Part shown: one piece after another, positions 26,146 through 36,161 of the stretch | Layout: every line of letters starts with the position of its first letter | How positions within the stretch are numbered: position 1 is the stretch's first letter | NCBI GenBank assembly: GCA_903871875.1 | Contig: CAIQIR010000162.1 | Span: 1 to 64,000, forward strand | Direction: 5' to 3' | DNA: 64,000 bases | From: an uncultured Schlesneria sp. | Lineage (GTDB): Bacteria; Planctomycetota; Planctomycetia; Planctomycetales; Planctomycetaceae | Program-made: the position numbers and the translations under genes | The notes under the pieces: model-generated | Database searches by the model: none | What the model was told of the DNA's origin: nothing | What the model saw: the letters and a program-made list of their open reading frames with translations, nothing else

Positions 26146-28347
26146 TTAGGCCATGGCGGCCAGCATCGGTTTCTGTAGTGACTCGTCGATCGGTCGTTTC
26201 AACGGAAGTTTGATCGCGTTAATCGGTACTTGCCCCTGCGGCTGAACCAGAGTATCCCGCGTGATCTCCTGCAGGCTGAGCACCGCCAACTTGGGAAGTG
26301 TCGTTTGGGTAATCTGCCGGAGGACCGGTCGCACCGATGCGGCACAGACGACGACCGCCGGATAGCCGGCACGAACAAGCTTGTTGCATTGCCGAGTCAG
26401 TTCTTGAACGACGCCCTCAATCACTTGTGGCGACAATTTCACGCGCAGGCCTCGTTCACCAAACTCAAAACCACCCATCAAGACGTCTTCCAAAGCAGGA
26501 TCCAGAGTGATGGTTCGAATTGTTCGCGACGAATCCCGGTACTGCTGACAAATCGTCCGACTGAGTGCGTGCCGAGAATATTCCGTCAGAATCGCCAGGT
26601 CTTTCGTTCGATCGGCGTAGTCGCCCAGGGTTTGCAGAATCGTTTCGAGATCTCGTACTGGGACTCGTTCACGCAACAGGTTGCACAGAATTTGATGTAC
26701 GTGTGACGGTTTCAACAATTCGGGGATCAGTTCAGCAACGACGTCCGGCGATGTTCGCTTCAGATTTTCCAGCAATTGATGTACGTATTGGCGCGTCAGT
26801 AATTCGTCGGCGTGTGATTTGACGATTTCTGTCAAATGGCCAATCAGGACGAGAGACGGTTCAATAACTTTGTAACCAAGTGTTTTGGCCTGTTCGGCCA
26901 GTGCGGGTTCAATCCATTTTGCCGGACGGCCATTCGCCGGTTCGATGCAGTCGGTTCCGGCCAAATCGCCGCTCACAAAACCCGTGTTGATGGCCAGTAG
27001 CGAGTCCATCCGCAATTCGCCGGATGCAACCGAGACATCACGCAACTTGATTTGATAACCAAAATCCTTGAGACGCAGGCTGTCTCGAATTTTGACTTTG
27101 GGCAGGATGATTCCTAACTCTTGCGCGATCTTGCTTCGCAATTGAGTCACACGATCCATCAAGTCGCCACCCGCCTCAGGGTCGGCCAGCTTGATCAGAC
27201 GGAAACCGAGTTCCAGCTCAATCGGTTCGACGGTCAACTTATCTTCTGGACGCGATTCGCGAGCCAGGCGTCCCGTCGCGGTCGGGGAACTTGTCGTCAC
27301 AGGGGAGGGGCCTGCCACCGGTGCTGATGCGGACGGGGATTCGACGCGAGTCGCCTCGATCCGTTGCTGTTTTCTCAAATTAATCCCCACGAACGCACAG
27401 CCCACGCCCAAGGCCAACAGTGGCAGCATCGGCAAGCCGGTAAAGGCCAATCCACCGACAAAGACCGCGGCCAGAAACAGCGATTGAGGATCGCGAAATG
27501 TCTGATAAACGACGTCCTGTGATAGATCAGAGGGTCGTGAAGAACGCGTGGCGAGCAATCCCGCCGCCACCGCAATCAAAAAGCCGGGAATCTGTGAGAC
27601 CAACCCGTCGCCGATGGTCAGTGTGGCGAAAACTTCGATCGCTCGAGCGATCGTCATGTGGTGCTGAAACACGCCAATTGCCAACCCACCCAGCAGATTA
27701 ATCAGGGTGATCAGAATTCCGGCGATGGCATCGCCGCGAACAAATTTGCCCGCTCCGTCCATGGCTGAATAGAAATCGGCCTGATCCGAGAGTTCTGCTC
27801 GTCGTTCGCGTGCTTGTTCAGCCGTGATGAAACCAGCCGTGACGTCGGCATCGATGGCAAGTTGTTTTCCTGGCATCCCATCCAATGCAAATCGGGCCGC
27901 CACTTCACTGATGCGGGTCGCCCCCTTCGTCACAACCACAAATTGAATCACGACGACAATCGCAAACAGGATCAAACCGACGATTAATTGTCCTTGAGCC
28001 ACAAAGCGACCGAACGCTTCAATGACTTCGCCTGCGGCATCCGTGCCCGCAGTATGAGCCCGCGTCAAAATCAAACGTGTCGAGGCGACATTCAGTACCA
28101 GTCGCACGAGCGTCGTCAGCAGCAGCAGCGAGGGAAACACGCTGAAATCGAGTGGCTTACGCACAGAAATGGTGGTCAGCAGCACCAGCACCGATGCCGT
28201 CACGTTTGCGGCCAACAACAAATCAAGAATCACCGGCGGAACGGGGGCGACAAGCACCAGCACGGACAGCACCACCAGGATTGGAAACACCAATCCCAGC
28301 GAATTACCGCTGATACTGCGCGGACCGCGACCGACATCGGTGGGCAT
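26146..28347 (-). CDS. flhA: Flagellar type III export gate protein FlhA
   Basis: Inner-membrane export gate of 733 aa. The N-terminal half has about eight membrane helices. The FHIPEP-type cytoplasmic loop is visible around LDGMPGKQLAIDADVTAGFI and the FYSAMDGAGKFVRGDA stretch. A low-complexity Ser/Pro/Thr linker (about residues 340-370) joins it to the C-terminal cytoplasmic domain (LRSKIAQELGIILPKVKIRD...). ATG 28347 is preceded by GGAGG at 5 nt. It is the first gene of the flagellar block on the minus strand; flhB, fliP, fliQ and fliR are not in the window. Confidence 0.97.
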   Translation of the reverse strand: MPTDVGRGPRSISGNSLGLVFPILVVLSVLVLVAPVPPVILDLLLAANVTASVLVLLTTISVRKPLDFSVFPSLLLLTTLVRLVLNVASTRLILTRAHTAGTDAAGEVIEAFGRFVAQGQLIVGLILFAIVVVIQFVVVTKGATRISEVAARFALDGMPGKQLAIDADVTAGFITAEQARERRAELSDQADFYSAMDGAGKFVRGDAIAGILITLINLLGGLAIGVFQHHMTIARAIEVFATLTIGDGLVSQIPGFLIAVAAGLLATRSSRPSDLSQDVVYQTFRDPQSLFLAAVFVGGLAFTGLPMLPLLALGVGCAFVGINLRKQQRIEATRVESPSASAPVAGPSPVTTSSPTATGRLARESRPEDKLTVEPIELELGFRLIKLADPEAGGDLMDRVTQLRSKIAQELGIILPKVKIRDSLRLKDFGYQIKLRDVSVASGELRMDSLLAINTGFVSGDLAGTDCIEPANGRPAKWIEPALAEQAKTLGYKVIEPSLVLIGHLTEIVKSHADELLTRQYVHQLLENLKRTSPDVVAELIPELLKPSHVHQILCNLLRERVPVRDLETILQTLGDYADRTKDLAILTEYSRHALSRTICQQYRDSSRTIRTITLDPALEDVLMGGFEFGERGLRVKLSPQVIEGVVQELTRQCNKLVRAGYPAVVVCAASVRPVLRQITQTTLPKLAVLSLQEITRDTLVQPQGQVPINAIKLPLKRPIDESLQKPMLAAMA

Positions 28348-28763
28348 GTTGCCTCCGTAGTAACGAAGTGATCACATCACCTGGTGGGGCGAGGAAATCG
28401 AGAACGAATTGAAATAGGGGAAGAGAGATAGCGGGCGATTGATAAGAGAAAGAGAAATACCTGTCCAGACGAATGGTAACTCGTTGACCGACAGATTCTT
28501 GCCAAAACCTGAAAACGACCTTGAAGGCAGGCAGGAGTTGCCGGAGACATGCCGCGAACAGGCCACTTTTGACCAAAATCGCGATCCCAACCGCGATTTG
28601 CCCAAAGTTCTGGCGGTCGGGCGTTGGGAAGCCCCCTGCGGAAGACTACAATCATTCGACGAATTTCAGGCCTGTTATCGTCGAATGACGTACTGAAATT
28701 CCTCAACAACAGGAGCGCGTTACTGCGTTCTTTTTAGACATTGCCACAGGAATCTGCCGCAAC
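28348..28763. other. Divergent intergenic region flhA / queF
   Basis: No gene seen. It must contain the promoter of the flagellar operon (minus) and of queF (plus). An 8-bp hairpin (28576-28583 with 28592-28599) is present. No preQ1 riboswitch-like sequence was recognised before queF. Confidence 0.4.
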
Positions 28764-29129
28764 ATGAGCTTTCGCAATCTTCTCGAAACGTTTCCCAATC
28801 CCTATCCGCAACGCGATTATTCCATCGAAACGATCTGCCCCGAGTTCACTTCGCTTTGCCCGAAGACCGGCCAACCTGACTTCGGCACACTGACGCTGAC
28901 CTACGTGCCGGATCAGCTGTGCTACGAACTCAAGTCGTTAAAGATGTATCTGCAGCAGTTTCGGAATCATGGGGCGTTCTATGAAGCAGTGACCAATCAG
29001 ATTCTGGATGACCTGGTGGCCGTCACACGCCCCCGTTCGATGACTCTCGTCGGAGCCTTCACGCCTCGCGGGGGGATTCGCACGAACGTCACGGTCACGT
29101 ACACGTCTTCCGAGACTCACCCGGCGTGA
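28764..29129 (+). CDS. queF: NADPH-dependent 7-cyano-7-deazaguanine reductase QueF (short type)
   Basis: Reduces preQ0 to preQ1 in queuosine synthesis. The product is 121 aa, the short unimodular form (YkvM-like). The thioimide-forming Cys is C32 in [12 protein letters not shown], the proton-donating Asp is D39, and the substrate-binding Glu lies in YELKSLK (E55). The NADPH-side FRNHGAFYE motif is present. The tRNA-inserting enzyme Tgt is encoded 20 kb away in the same window, so the late pathway is intact. Single gene; convergence with neighbours does not suggest an operon. Confidence 0.94.
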   Translation: MSFRNLLETFPNPYPQRDYSIETICPEFTSLCPKTGQPDFGTLTLTYVPDQLCYELKSLKMYLQQFRNHGAFYEAVTNQILDDLVAVTRPRSMTLVGAFTPRGGIRTNVTVTYTSSETHPA

Positions 29130-29294
29130 TCGCCGCACCGCTGGACTGCGGCGCCCCAAATGATCGCTGGACGCACCGCAAGGTTCAGCATCACCAATTC
29201 CGGGGCACTCAGTTGCTTGGATCTCGTGCCGGAATTACCGTAACCCGGCTCTCGTTTCCTGCCCGCCAACCGCTTCCTGTAGAGAAAGGCTCCG

Positions 29295-29861
29295 ATGAAC
29301 CGTTTCCGAACCTGGATCCAAATCGCCTGTTTGACCGGCGTCACCCTCACCGCGTTCACCTTGGGTGGTTTTGCCAACCAGAAGACCGAAGACTCCAACT
29401 TCGCCAGCCAAACCATCGATCTGGGAATGGTAGTCAGCGATCTCGAGAAGTCACTGAAGTTCTACAAAGACGTGCTCGGCTTCACTGAAGTCCCGGGCTT
29501 CAAAGTCGGAGGCGACTTCGCTGTCGAGGCCGGTTTGGCCAACAAATTGGATCTCGACGTTCATGTGCTGGTTCTCGGCCAGGGGACGAATCCGACGAAG
29601 CTGAAGCTGATGGAGTTTAAGACCGCTCCGGGTGCCCGAGTCGATAACACGTTTATTCACTCGTCATACGGATTTCGCTATTTGACGATTGCCGTCAAAG
29701 ATCTGAACGCGGCCGTCGAAAAGGCCAACAAAGCCGGTGGCAAATTGGTCGGAAAATGCCCTGTCCCATTGCCCAAAGGCTTCCCGGCCGGCATCGGACT
29801 GGCCATCTATCGTGATCCAGACGGCAATCCCGTCGAACTGGTCGGACCTTGGAAGCAATAA
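29295..29861 (+). CDS. Exported VOC (glyoxalase/dioxygenase superfamily) protein
   Basis: Protein of 188 aa with a signal peptide (MNRFRTWIQIACLTG...GGFA). One vicinal-oxygen-chelate domain follows: the first beta-alpha-beta module is IDLGMVVSDLEKSLKFYKDVLGF and the second is RYLTIAVKDLNAAVEKANKAG, ending IYRDPDGNPVELVG. The Glu in the final strand is the usual metal ligand of this fold. Export of a VOC protein is less common than the cytoplasmic form. Substrate unknown. ATG 29295 has AGAGAAAGG 6 nt upstream. Confidence 0.85.
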   Translation: MNRFRTWIQIACLTGVTLTAFTLGGFANQKTEDSNFASQTIDLGMVVSDLEKSLKFYKDVLGFTEVPGFKVGGDFAVEAGLANKLDLDVHVLVLGQGTNPTKLKLMEFKTAPGARVDNTFIHSSYGFRYLTIAVKDLNAAVEKANKAGGKLVGKCPVPLPKGFPAGIGLAIYRDPDGNPVELVGPWKQ

Positions 29862-29877
29862 CGCTTTCCGCGAATGG

Positions 29878-29901
29878 CCTCCCGCATTATTGAGCGGGAG
29901 G
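29878..29901. terminator. Hairpin between convergent VOC and HEAT-repeat genes
   Basis: CCTCCCGC / GCGGGAGG arms (29878-29885 with 29894-29901) with an 8-nt loop lie 17 nt after the VOC stop and overlap the stop of the converging HEAT gene. No T-run follows on the plus strand. It could act in both directions. Confidence 0.4.
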
Positions 29902-32112
29902 GACGGGAAATTGTCGCAGACGCTCGCCAATCGTTGTTGCGTTCGGCTTCAGCGTTCCGATGACACTGGCCAGGGCCGACTTCACACCGGGACGATCTGT
30001 CAGTTTCCATCCCGCCTGCAAGTCGGCCACTTCATCGCGTTTCAACAGCAAACTAAATCGCTGGATGTGATACGCCAATTGATTGGCGGCCGCCTCCCGC
30101 AGCATTTCGTCCGCTTGGGAATTCAGTGCGACGTCAGCCAGCCGTCGCTGGGCTCCTCGAGTCCCGATGCCCCCCAGCGCGACGAGTGCATTTTTCGCGA
30201 CCGTCGGGTCTTCTACCGCTGCCGACAAGTCGTTTTCCGCCTGCGAAATATCTAGCAGCCGTCCGAGACTGCCGCTGCCAATCGTGGCCAGCCAATACAC
30301 GGCCGCTTCTTTTTCCAAAGCTCGCTCTTGCGGTGAAAGTGGTGGTGTCTTCAGGCTCTTGATGAATGGCAGGACTTGGCCCAAGAAATCGCTGGCCGAC
30401 GCGGATTCCGCCACAAATGCGGCCGGAGCATTGCGTGCCACCTGACGAGCCATGTCACCACGAAGTGATGAAGGGCCATAAATCACGATCGGCAATGCCG
30501 CCGTCCGGGCATCCGCACGAAGATTTGTCAGCGTCTGGGTCAGTTCCCAACGCACGCAATTCACTTGAACCACGATGAATTCGATTCCCGCCGATGTCGA
30601 CGCCAGTTCGAATCCTTCGCGCCCCGTCGCGGTGACAATCCCTTCGTATCCACCGTCCGAAAGATAGCCAGCCGTCATGCTGGCTCGTCCGCTGTCGGCG
30701 TCAATAATGATCACCCGTGAAGCGCCAGGGTCGGAAGCCGCTCGCGCCAGAATGGAAACGACGCGATTGACGCCGCTGAATCCGTTTTTGGGTTCCAATT
30801 TCAAAATGGTCGTGGCCGCGGCGAACTGCACACGAGAATCGGGGGAATTCAACGCCGCCAGCACCGGTGATTTCAGACCTTTTTGAGTTAACAACAGGTC
30901 GCGGCTGCCAATCTGACTGAGCACTTCCAGCGACACCACCGCAGTGGCCGCCTGTCCCGCCTCCAATGCTTCGGCAAGAACTTGTGACACCATGGTCTCA
31001 CCGGCGGTCAAGGCGAGGTACATGGCTGAATTCGGGGTGGCCAGACGCGGCTTGTCCCAACCGTTCCGCATTACTTCAAGAGCCAATAGCGAAGCCAGAT
31101 ACTGTCGCTGGGGCTCGGTCTGCTCGGGCGATAGCGACAATGCCTGACGGGCAAATCGAGTGGAAACCATCAACGATGCAATTTCCGGAGGCAACGACTG
31201 CAAAGCAACCGTGCCCAATTCCTCGTTCCAACTCCAGAGTGCCACATGCCCCTGATCGTCAACTGGTAGAGCTTGAGGGCTGCGATACAGTAGCTTCGCC
31301 AATCGCCTGAGTTCGTTCGCGGCTTCGACCGATGACAACTGATTGGTCCGTTCCGGAGAACTTTTCAACAATTTGGCCAGACATCGGTTGGCCGCGGCGC
31401 GAACTCCCGCCGGCTGATTTTCATCAAACGCGGGATACCATAAATACGGAACCGCTTCCGTCGCATCAAGTTCATAAAGGATGTCGATTGCGGCCGTTCG
31501 AACCCGTTCCTGAGGAGCGTCGAATGCTCCAATCAATGGCGGAATCACTTGATTACCCATCTTCATCAACGCGATGACCATCACGTCCTGATGGGCGGCC
31601 AAATCCGCTTGCGACATCTGCTTCAGAATCTCGGGAACCACATGGACACCTGCATTTCGCAATTCGGCGATCGCCAAATCACGCTGGGTCGGTCCTTGCG
31701 TCAAACGCTGAACCAGCGCGTCGACAAACGCCGGATCCTCGGCCTGTTTTTTTGCGGCGACGTTCAATCGTTCGAGCAATTGCATGGAACGAGGCTGCAA
31801 CTCTTTGGTCCGTGCGAGCTTCAGGAAGTCTCCAGTACCGTATTTGTCTCGCAGTTTGATCAACAATTCGTCGTCAGGTGACGTCTCTTCAAATTGCTCG
31901 AGATACTTGGCCGCCAGGTCCAATCGGGCCAGATCGACCATCAACAACGAGGCCGCAAACATCGCTTCCGGCGTCGTCGGCTCTTTCAGCAGCGGTGATC
32001 GCTCAGGAACAGCCGTTTTCTCTGTGGGCTGCGCGGCCAATGATCCCGCCAAGACGGTCGCCACCAGCGCGATGGTCACGATCTGTGTCAGAACAATCCG
32101 AATTCGGAACAT
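29887..32112 (-). CDS. Exported HEAT-repeat protein with an embedded pseudo-receiver domain
   Basis: Protein of 741 aa. A signal peptide covers about residues 1-27 (VTIALVATVLAGSLAAQ). Helical HEAT-like repeats run from about 140 to 460 and again from 590 to the end. Between them, residues 464-588 look like a CheY-type receiver: strand 1 SRVIIIDADSGRASM keeps the acidic D471/D473 pair, but the phosphoacceptor position in EFIVVQVN is Gln (Q516) and the conserved Lys-Pro is replaced (FVAESAS). It cannot be a normal phosphoreceiver, and it would lie outside the cytoplasm. ATG 32112 begins at the signal peptide; an upstream in-frame extension lacks one. Role unknown; it may be a scaffold. Confidence 0.75.
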   Translation of the reverse strand: MFRIRIVLTQIVTIALVATVLAGSLAAQPTEKTAVPERSPLLKEPTTPEAMFAASLLMVDLARLDLAAKYLEQFEETSPDDELLIKLRDKYGTGDFLKLARTKELQPRSMQLLERLNVAAKKQAEDPAFVDALVQRLTQGPTQRDLAIAELRNAGVHVVPEILKQMSQADLAAHQDVMVIALMKMGNQVIPPLIGAFDAPQERVRTAAIDILYELDATEAVPYLWYPAFDENQPAGVRAAANRCLAKLLKSSPERTNQLSSVEAANELRRLAKLLYRSPQALPVDDQGHVALWSWNEELGTVALQSLPPEIASLMVSTRFARQALSLSPEQTEPQRQYLASLLALEVMRNGWDKPRLATPNSAMYLALTAGETMVSQVLAEALEAGQAATAVVSLEVLSQIGSRDLLLTQKGLKSPVLAALNSPDSRVQFAAATTILKLEPKNGFSGVNRVVSILARAASDPGASRVIIIDADSGRASMTAGYLSDGGYEGIVTATGREGFELASTSAGIEFIVVQVNCVRWELTQTLTNLRADARTAALPIVIYGPSSLRGDMARQVARNAPAAFVAESASASDFLGQVLPFIKSLKTPPLSPQERALEKEAAVYWLATIGSGSLGRLLDISQAENDLSAAVEDPTVAKNALVALGGIGTRGAQRRLADVALNSQADEMLREAAANQLAYHIQRFSLLLKRDEVADLQAGWKLTDRPGVKSALASVIGTLKPNATTIGERLRQFPVPPAQ

Positions 32113-32586
32113 CTCCCAGACTCCGCTGTCACACGGGCCCCTGCTGTTTCGTCCGTTGAGCGTCAATCGCGCAATCACTCGGCACACCTTTTCAAGCCAC
32201 GTGGAAGTCATCCTAAGGATGTCGACACGGAGATCACAACGACAAAATCAGGCCGACCCCGGGACAAGTTCAGTCACTGCCAATCGAATCGACAACCGAG
32301 TAACCGGTGCATCGCGCATAAACGAAACATCCGTTGCCAAAGGTCCACCATGCGGCCCGTTATGACGAAATCTCCGCCTGTAACGAATTTGCGTTCCAAA
32401 CCAATTCCGGAAGCTTTGCCGAATCAGTCAAACGAAATCGTCCTACACCGGCAGAAATGGCCGAAAGCGAGCTGAATGTCGCCACGAACCACAGGCCTGA
32501 CTGTCCTCGACCGGTAGAGCGCCAAATATAAGACACCGATCGAGGGTTCGCAAAGGACAGCCGATTGGCCGGCTTAAAGCAGCCGT
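32113..32586. other. Intergenic region upstream of the HEAT-repeat gene
   Basis: I see no convincing gene, RNA or repeat. It lies between two minus-strand genes and presumably holds the promoter of the HEAT-repeat gene. Confidence 0.4.
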
Positions 32587-33675
32587 TTAGCGACTTGCCG
32601 TCGCATGGACCGAGGACAACAAGCGACCAAAGATCATTCGCCCAGCGCTGTTTTGAAGCATGCTGGTGACGACCACGTCGATTTCCTTGCCAATCAGCGT
32701 CGCAGCCTGTTCGCAAACGACCATCGTCCCATCATCCAGGTAACCGACACCTTGGCCGAATGATTCCCCTTCGCGCATCACCTTGATGTGCAGTTGCTCG
32801 CCCGGCAAATACCGTGGTTTCAAGGCGTTGGCCACGTCGTTCAAATTGATGACTTCCACGCCCTGAACCGAGGCGACTTTATTCAGATTGAAGTCATTCG
32901 TGACAACTCGACCGCTCATGCGTTTGGCGAGTGCGACGATCCGCTGATCGACAGACTGACCCAGATCGTCCTTTTCCTGCACTTCCAGCATGCGGACTTC
33001 GACTTTGGGCTTTTGCTGCAGCTTGGTCAGAACATCCAGACCGCGTCGACCACGTGTGCGCCGATTCTTGTCCTGGCTATCCGCAATATTCTGCAACTCT
33101 TCCAGCACAAAACTCGGCACGATTAACTCTGTGTCAAAGATATTCGTATCCATGACGTCGGCAATCCGGCCATCGATCAAAGCGCTCGTGTCGATCACCA
33201 GGGGCCTTCCGCCCTTAATTTCCTTGGCAAATTCGACATAAGGAATCACAAAGCGAAAATCATCCTTTGTCTGTAGCAAGAACGAGATACAGATATACGG
33301 AAGCATGATCCCCGCCAGACCGCCAATCACGCGAGCATATGGGTTGTCGGAATTAATGATGACCCCGTTTTCGTTCCTTTCTACTCCAACACCGACGGAG
33401 TTCATGAATGCCTGAGCCGCATATTGCAACTGAAAGGCCAACAGCCATCCGACCAGCAAACCGAAATAGATCGCCGTGATCATATCCAGCCGTTTCTTGG
33501 GGATAATGATATCCATCAAGGTCACGACTTGAGTCGTCAGCATCAGCAGAATGAACGAAACTGCGGCATTTGCCGAATCGCGGTTCATGAATTCCGGGGC
33601 CAAGGGACTTTGAACCAAGGCCACCGACGCGCCCGCACAGATCAAGACATAAATCACACGAAGAAATATTAACAT
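32587..33675 (-). CDS. Membrane PIN-TRAM domain protein (YacL type)
   Basis: Predicted membrane-anchored RNase-like protein of 362 aa, close to the usual YacL length. Four hydrophobic helices occupy about residues 1-140. The PIN domain (about 157-275) has its acidic cluster at D162 (VIDTSALIDGR), E193 (VLEELQNI), D243 (SVDQRI) and D261 (VTNDFNLN). A TRAM domain, expected to bind RNA, covers about 290-350 (LPGEQLHIKVMREGESFGQG). ATG 33675 fits the family start; an upstream open extension overlaps the divergent GTPase gene and has no family content. Target RNA unknown. Confidence 0.9.
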   Translation of the reverse strand: MLIFLRVIYVLICAGASVALVQSPLAPEFMNRDSANAAVSFILLMLTTQVVTLMDIIIPKKRLDMITAIYFGLLVGWLLAFQLQYAAQAFMNSVGVGVERNENGVIINSDNPYARVIGGLAGIMLPYICISFLLQTKDDFRFVIPYVEFAKEIKGGRPLVIDTSALIDGRIADVMDTNIFDTELIVPSFVLEELQNIADSQDKNRRTRGRRGLDVLTKLQQKPKVEVRMLEVQEKDDLGQSVDQRIVALAKRMSGRVVTNDFNLNKVASVQGVEVINLNDVANALKPRYLPGEQLHIKVMREGESFGQGVGYLDDGTMVVCEQAATLIGKEIDVVVTSMLQNSAGRMIFGRLLSSVHATASR

Positions 33676-33971
33676 CACCCAACCCCGTCTTGAGGTAAAA
33701 AACGTGCGCCCGCCAATGAACCGAGTTTTCAGTATACGAACTGATTCCCGCCTCGACCAGTACTGTTGAGTTTTGAAACGCCAATCATTTTCTGGGTTTT
33801 TCAGAAACACCAGTTTCTTCGATTGCAGGAATAGGAATGATTCGAGACAACAGAACGAACGATAGACCGTTTCGTGATTCCTCCTATGACAATTTGTCCG
33901 ATTTGGCAAGATTTTCACCCCTGAACGGTCAGTGGCCGAGTCAAACGAAGTCGTCGAGGTAGCCCGTGCCG

Positions 33972-35942
33972 ATGACCGATGTGTCTCCCGCCTCAACCCC
34001 GCACGATCGTCCGGTTGCTCAACTGTCGTCGACCAGCGAAGCAACGAATCTGGCGTCGTTCGCTTCGCTCACCCGCCAACTCAGTACAGCGCTCAACGAG
34101 TTGGAGCAGCAGGCCCGGCCACTTCATCTGGCGCCTCTGGCCGGTCGAGAATGGTTTGATCTGCTGGATCGCAAGCTGTTGCCCCAATTGACGGATGAGG
34201 CCTATCTGATTGTGGCAGTCGTCGGCGGCACGAATATCGGCAAGAGTGTCGTGTTCAACCACATCGCCGGATTTCGAGCGAGCGCCAGCAGCCCCTTGGC
34301 CTCGGGGACGAAACATCCCGTCTGCCTGCTCCCCACCGGATTTGATACTCAACACGATCTGCAACAACTGTTTCCGGTCTTTGAACTGCGTCCGTGGTCA
34401 GACAGCGAAGAAGCACTGGGCAACCACGCCGAGCACTACCTGTTCTGGCGAACCAATGACGAAGTTCCAGCCAACTTGATCATTCTCGACACGCCCGACG
34501 TCGACAGCGACGCTCCGGTGAACTGGCAGCGAGCTGACGCGGTACGGCAGGCCGCCGACGTACTGGTCGCCGTCCTCACGCAGCAGAAGTACAATGATGC
34601 CGCCGTGAAACAATTTTTTCGCAAGGCCGCCTCCGAGGACAAGGCTGCTATCGTCGTCTTCAATCAAGTCGAATTGCCCGATGACGAGTCTTACTGGCCC
34701 TTGTGGCTGCAGACCTTCTGCGACGAAACCGGGCTGCAACCCGAATTCGTCTACCTCGCTCCCAATGACCGCAAATCAGCTGAAGCCATTCGCTTGAAGT
34801 TTGAAGAACGAAAGTGGCCCATCGCCTCCAACGGTGAAAGTACCAAGACCCCGACAGGCGTCCCGGCTGGCGCCGCCGAGCAACACACGGCTCCGCCCAT
34901 CCAACTCAGAAATGTGCTTTCGCAACTGCGATTTGCGGAAATCAAACTGCGAACCTTACGAGGATCACTCAAACAACTCGTGTCGGAAACTGCGGGGGCA
35001 CCCGCTTATCTGCGCGAAATTCGCTTGCGAGGCCAACAGTTTCGCGATGCCGCCGATGTCTTCGCCACGCGAGGCCTGGTGCGTCAAGTGGATTGGCCCG
35101 CCGCCCCCAATTCCCTGATCGTGAATGAAATGTGGAACTGGTGGCACGCCCACCGCGAGGCCTGGACTTCCAACATCCACGGGTTTTATGCCCAGCTTGG
35201 TCGCTGGATGGGCGGGGGAGTGAGATTGGTTCAAGACCGCATCTGGGGCGCGCCGACCGCACCGCTCGATCAGTATCGCCGTGTGGAATGGGAAGCCATC
35301 GTCCGCGTCCTGCAACAAGTCTACGATCAACTGCGCGTCGTCACGACGCTGGGCAACGAATTGTTGACCCATCGTCTCGAACAGCTGCTGGCCGGAACCA
35401 CCTGTGAATCGGTACTGGAACGACTGCACCGCGAACACAATCAATTTGACTTCGAGCAGTTGGTACGATCACTCGTCGAGACGGAAATGACCGCTTTGAA
35501 AAGCGATCGCCAGGACCTGTTCAACATCCTGCGCAACGCCGACCGAGCCGCAGCCGTGGCCCGACCAGCGTTAACACTCTTGCTGGCTCTCGGTGGAGGA
35601 ATCGGGGCCGACCAAATGTTGATGCACGCGGCGTCGCAATCGGTTACACACCTCGCCATCGACGCCACGGCTGCCGCCGGGACAACAGTCGCGGGAGAAG
35701 CCGTCGTCGAACGGGCAACTGGTGTCATCGGACAAGCCAAAGCCTGGCTGCTTGATCTGCACGAAAAATTCAAAGAACGCCGCGAAGCATGGCTGCTCGA
35801 AAAACTCCGGGAATACCTGTTGGGTGATTTGCTTTCGGAACTTCAACAAGGCGCGGAAATTCCTTATTCGGCGGCCTATTCGCAAGTAAAAACGCTTGTT
35901 CGACAATTGGACGATCGCCTTCTCAGTAGTCATCACGAGTAA
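33972..35942 (+). CDS. Dynamin-like GTPase domain protein
   Basis: Large P-loop protein of 656 aa. G1 is VVGGTNIGKSVVFNHIAG (G85-S92, with K91). G3 is LIILDTPDVDSD. The G4 position reads VVFNQVELP where NKXD is usual, so base specificity may be relaxed. The C-terminal 350 residues are largely helical. A Gly/Ala-rich hydrophobic stretch (ALTLLLALGGGIGADQM...ATAAAGTTVAGEA, about residues 535-585) could insert into membrane, as in bacterial dynamin-like proteins. The start is ATG 33972 (GTG 33966 possible; GAGG at 33957-33960). It is divergent from the PIN-TRAM gene, with which it shares a promoter region. Confidence 0.75.
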   Translation: MTDVSPASTPHDRPVAQLSSTSEATNLASFASLTRQLSTALNELEQQARPLHLAPLAGREWFDLLDRKLLPQLTDEAYLIVAVVGGTNIGKSVVFNHIAGFRASASSPLASGTKHPVCLLPTGFDTQHDLQQLFPVFELRPWSDSEEALGNHAEHYLFWRTNDEVPANLIILDTPDVDSDAPVNWQRADAVRQAADVLVAVLTQQKYNDAAVKQFFRKAASEDKAAIVVFNQVELPDDESYWPLWLQTFCDETGLQPEFVYLAPNDRKSAEAIRLKFEERKWPIASNGESTKTPTGVPAGAAEQHTAPPIQLRNVLSQLRFAEIKLRTLRGSLKQLVSETAGAPAYLREIRLRGQQFRDAADVFATRGLVRQVDWPAAPNSLIVNEMWNWWHAHREAWTSNIHGFYAQLGRWMGGGVRLVQDRIWGAPTAPLDQYRRVEWEAIVRVLQQVYDQLRVVTTLGNELLTHRLEQLLAGTTCESVLERLHREHNQFDFEQLVRSLVETEMTALKSDRQDLFNILRNADRAAAVARPALTLLLALGGGIGADQMLMHAASQSVTHLAIDATAAAGTTVAGEAVVERATGVIGQAKAWLLDLHEKFKERREAWLLEKLREYLLGDLLSELQQGAEIPYSAAYSQVKTLVRQLDDRLLSSHHE

Positions 35943-36161
35943 AGTCACGGATTCGGATGTTCACTCTTGACGCGTTGCCGCGACGACGTGGTTCATTCCG
36001 CGGGACGTTCACGCCGCGGCCATGTGATTTTCCCTTTTCCCCGGTCTTTTGAATCCGGCGAACGTTTTGACGAGTACTGATGGAACATGCCGAAGAAGTA
36101 TGTCGCAGGCATGGACAGGGCTCCACGCCACGCTCATGATAATCACAGGGGTTAGTCACGA

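Noticed and set aside
28690-28763. preQ1 riboswitch upstream of queF
   Set aside because: Neither the conserved stem-loop nor the A-rich tail of a preQ1 aptamer could be found.
33676-34044. N-terminal extension of the PIN-TRAM protein
   Set aside because: The extended frame overlaps the divergent GTPase start and its translation has no family character; ATG 33675 gives the normal YacL-like length.
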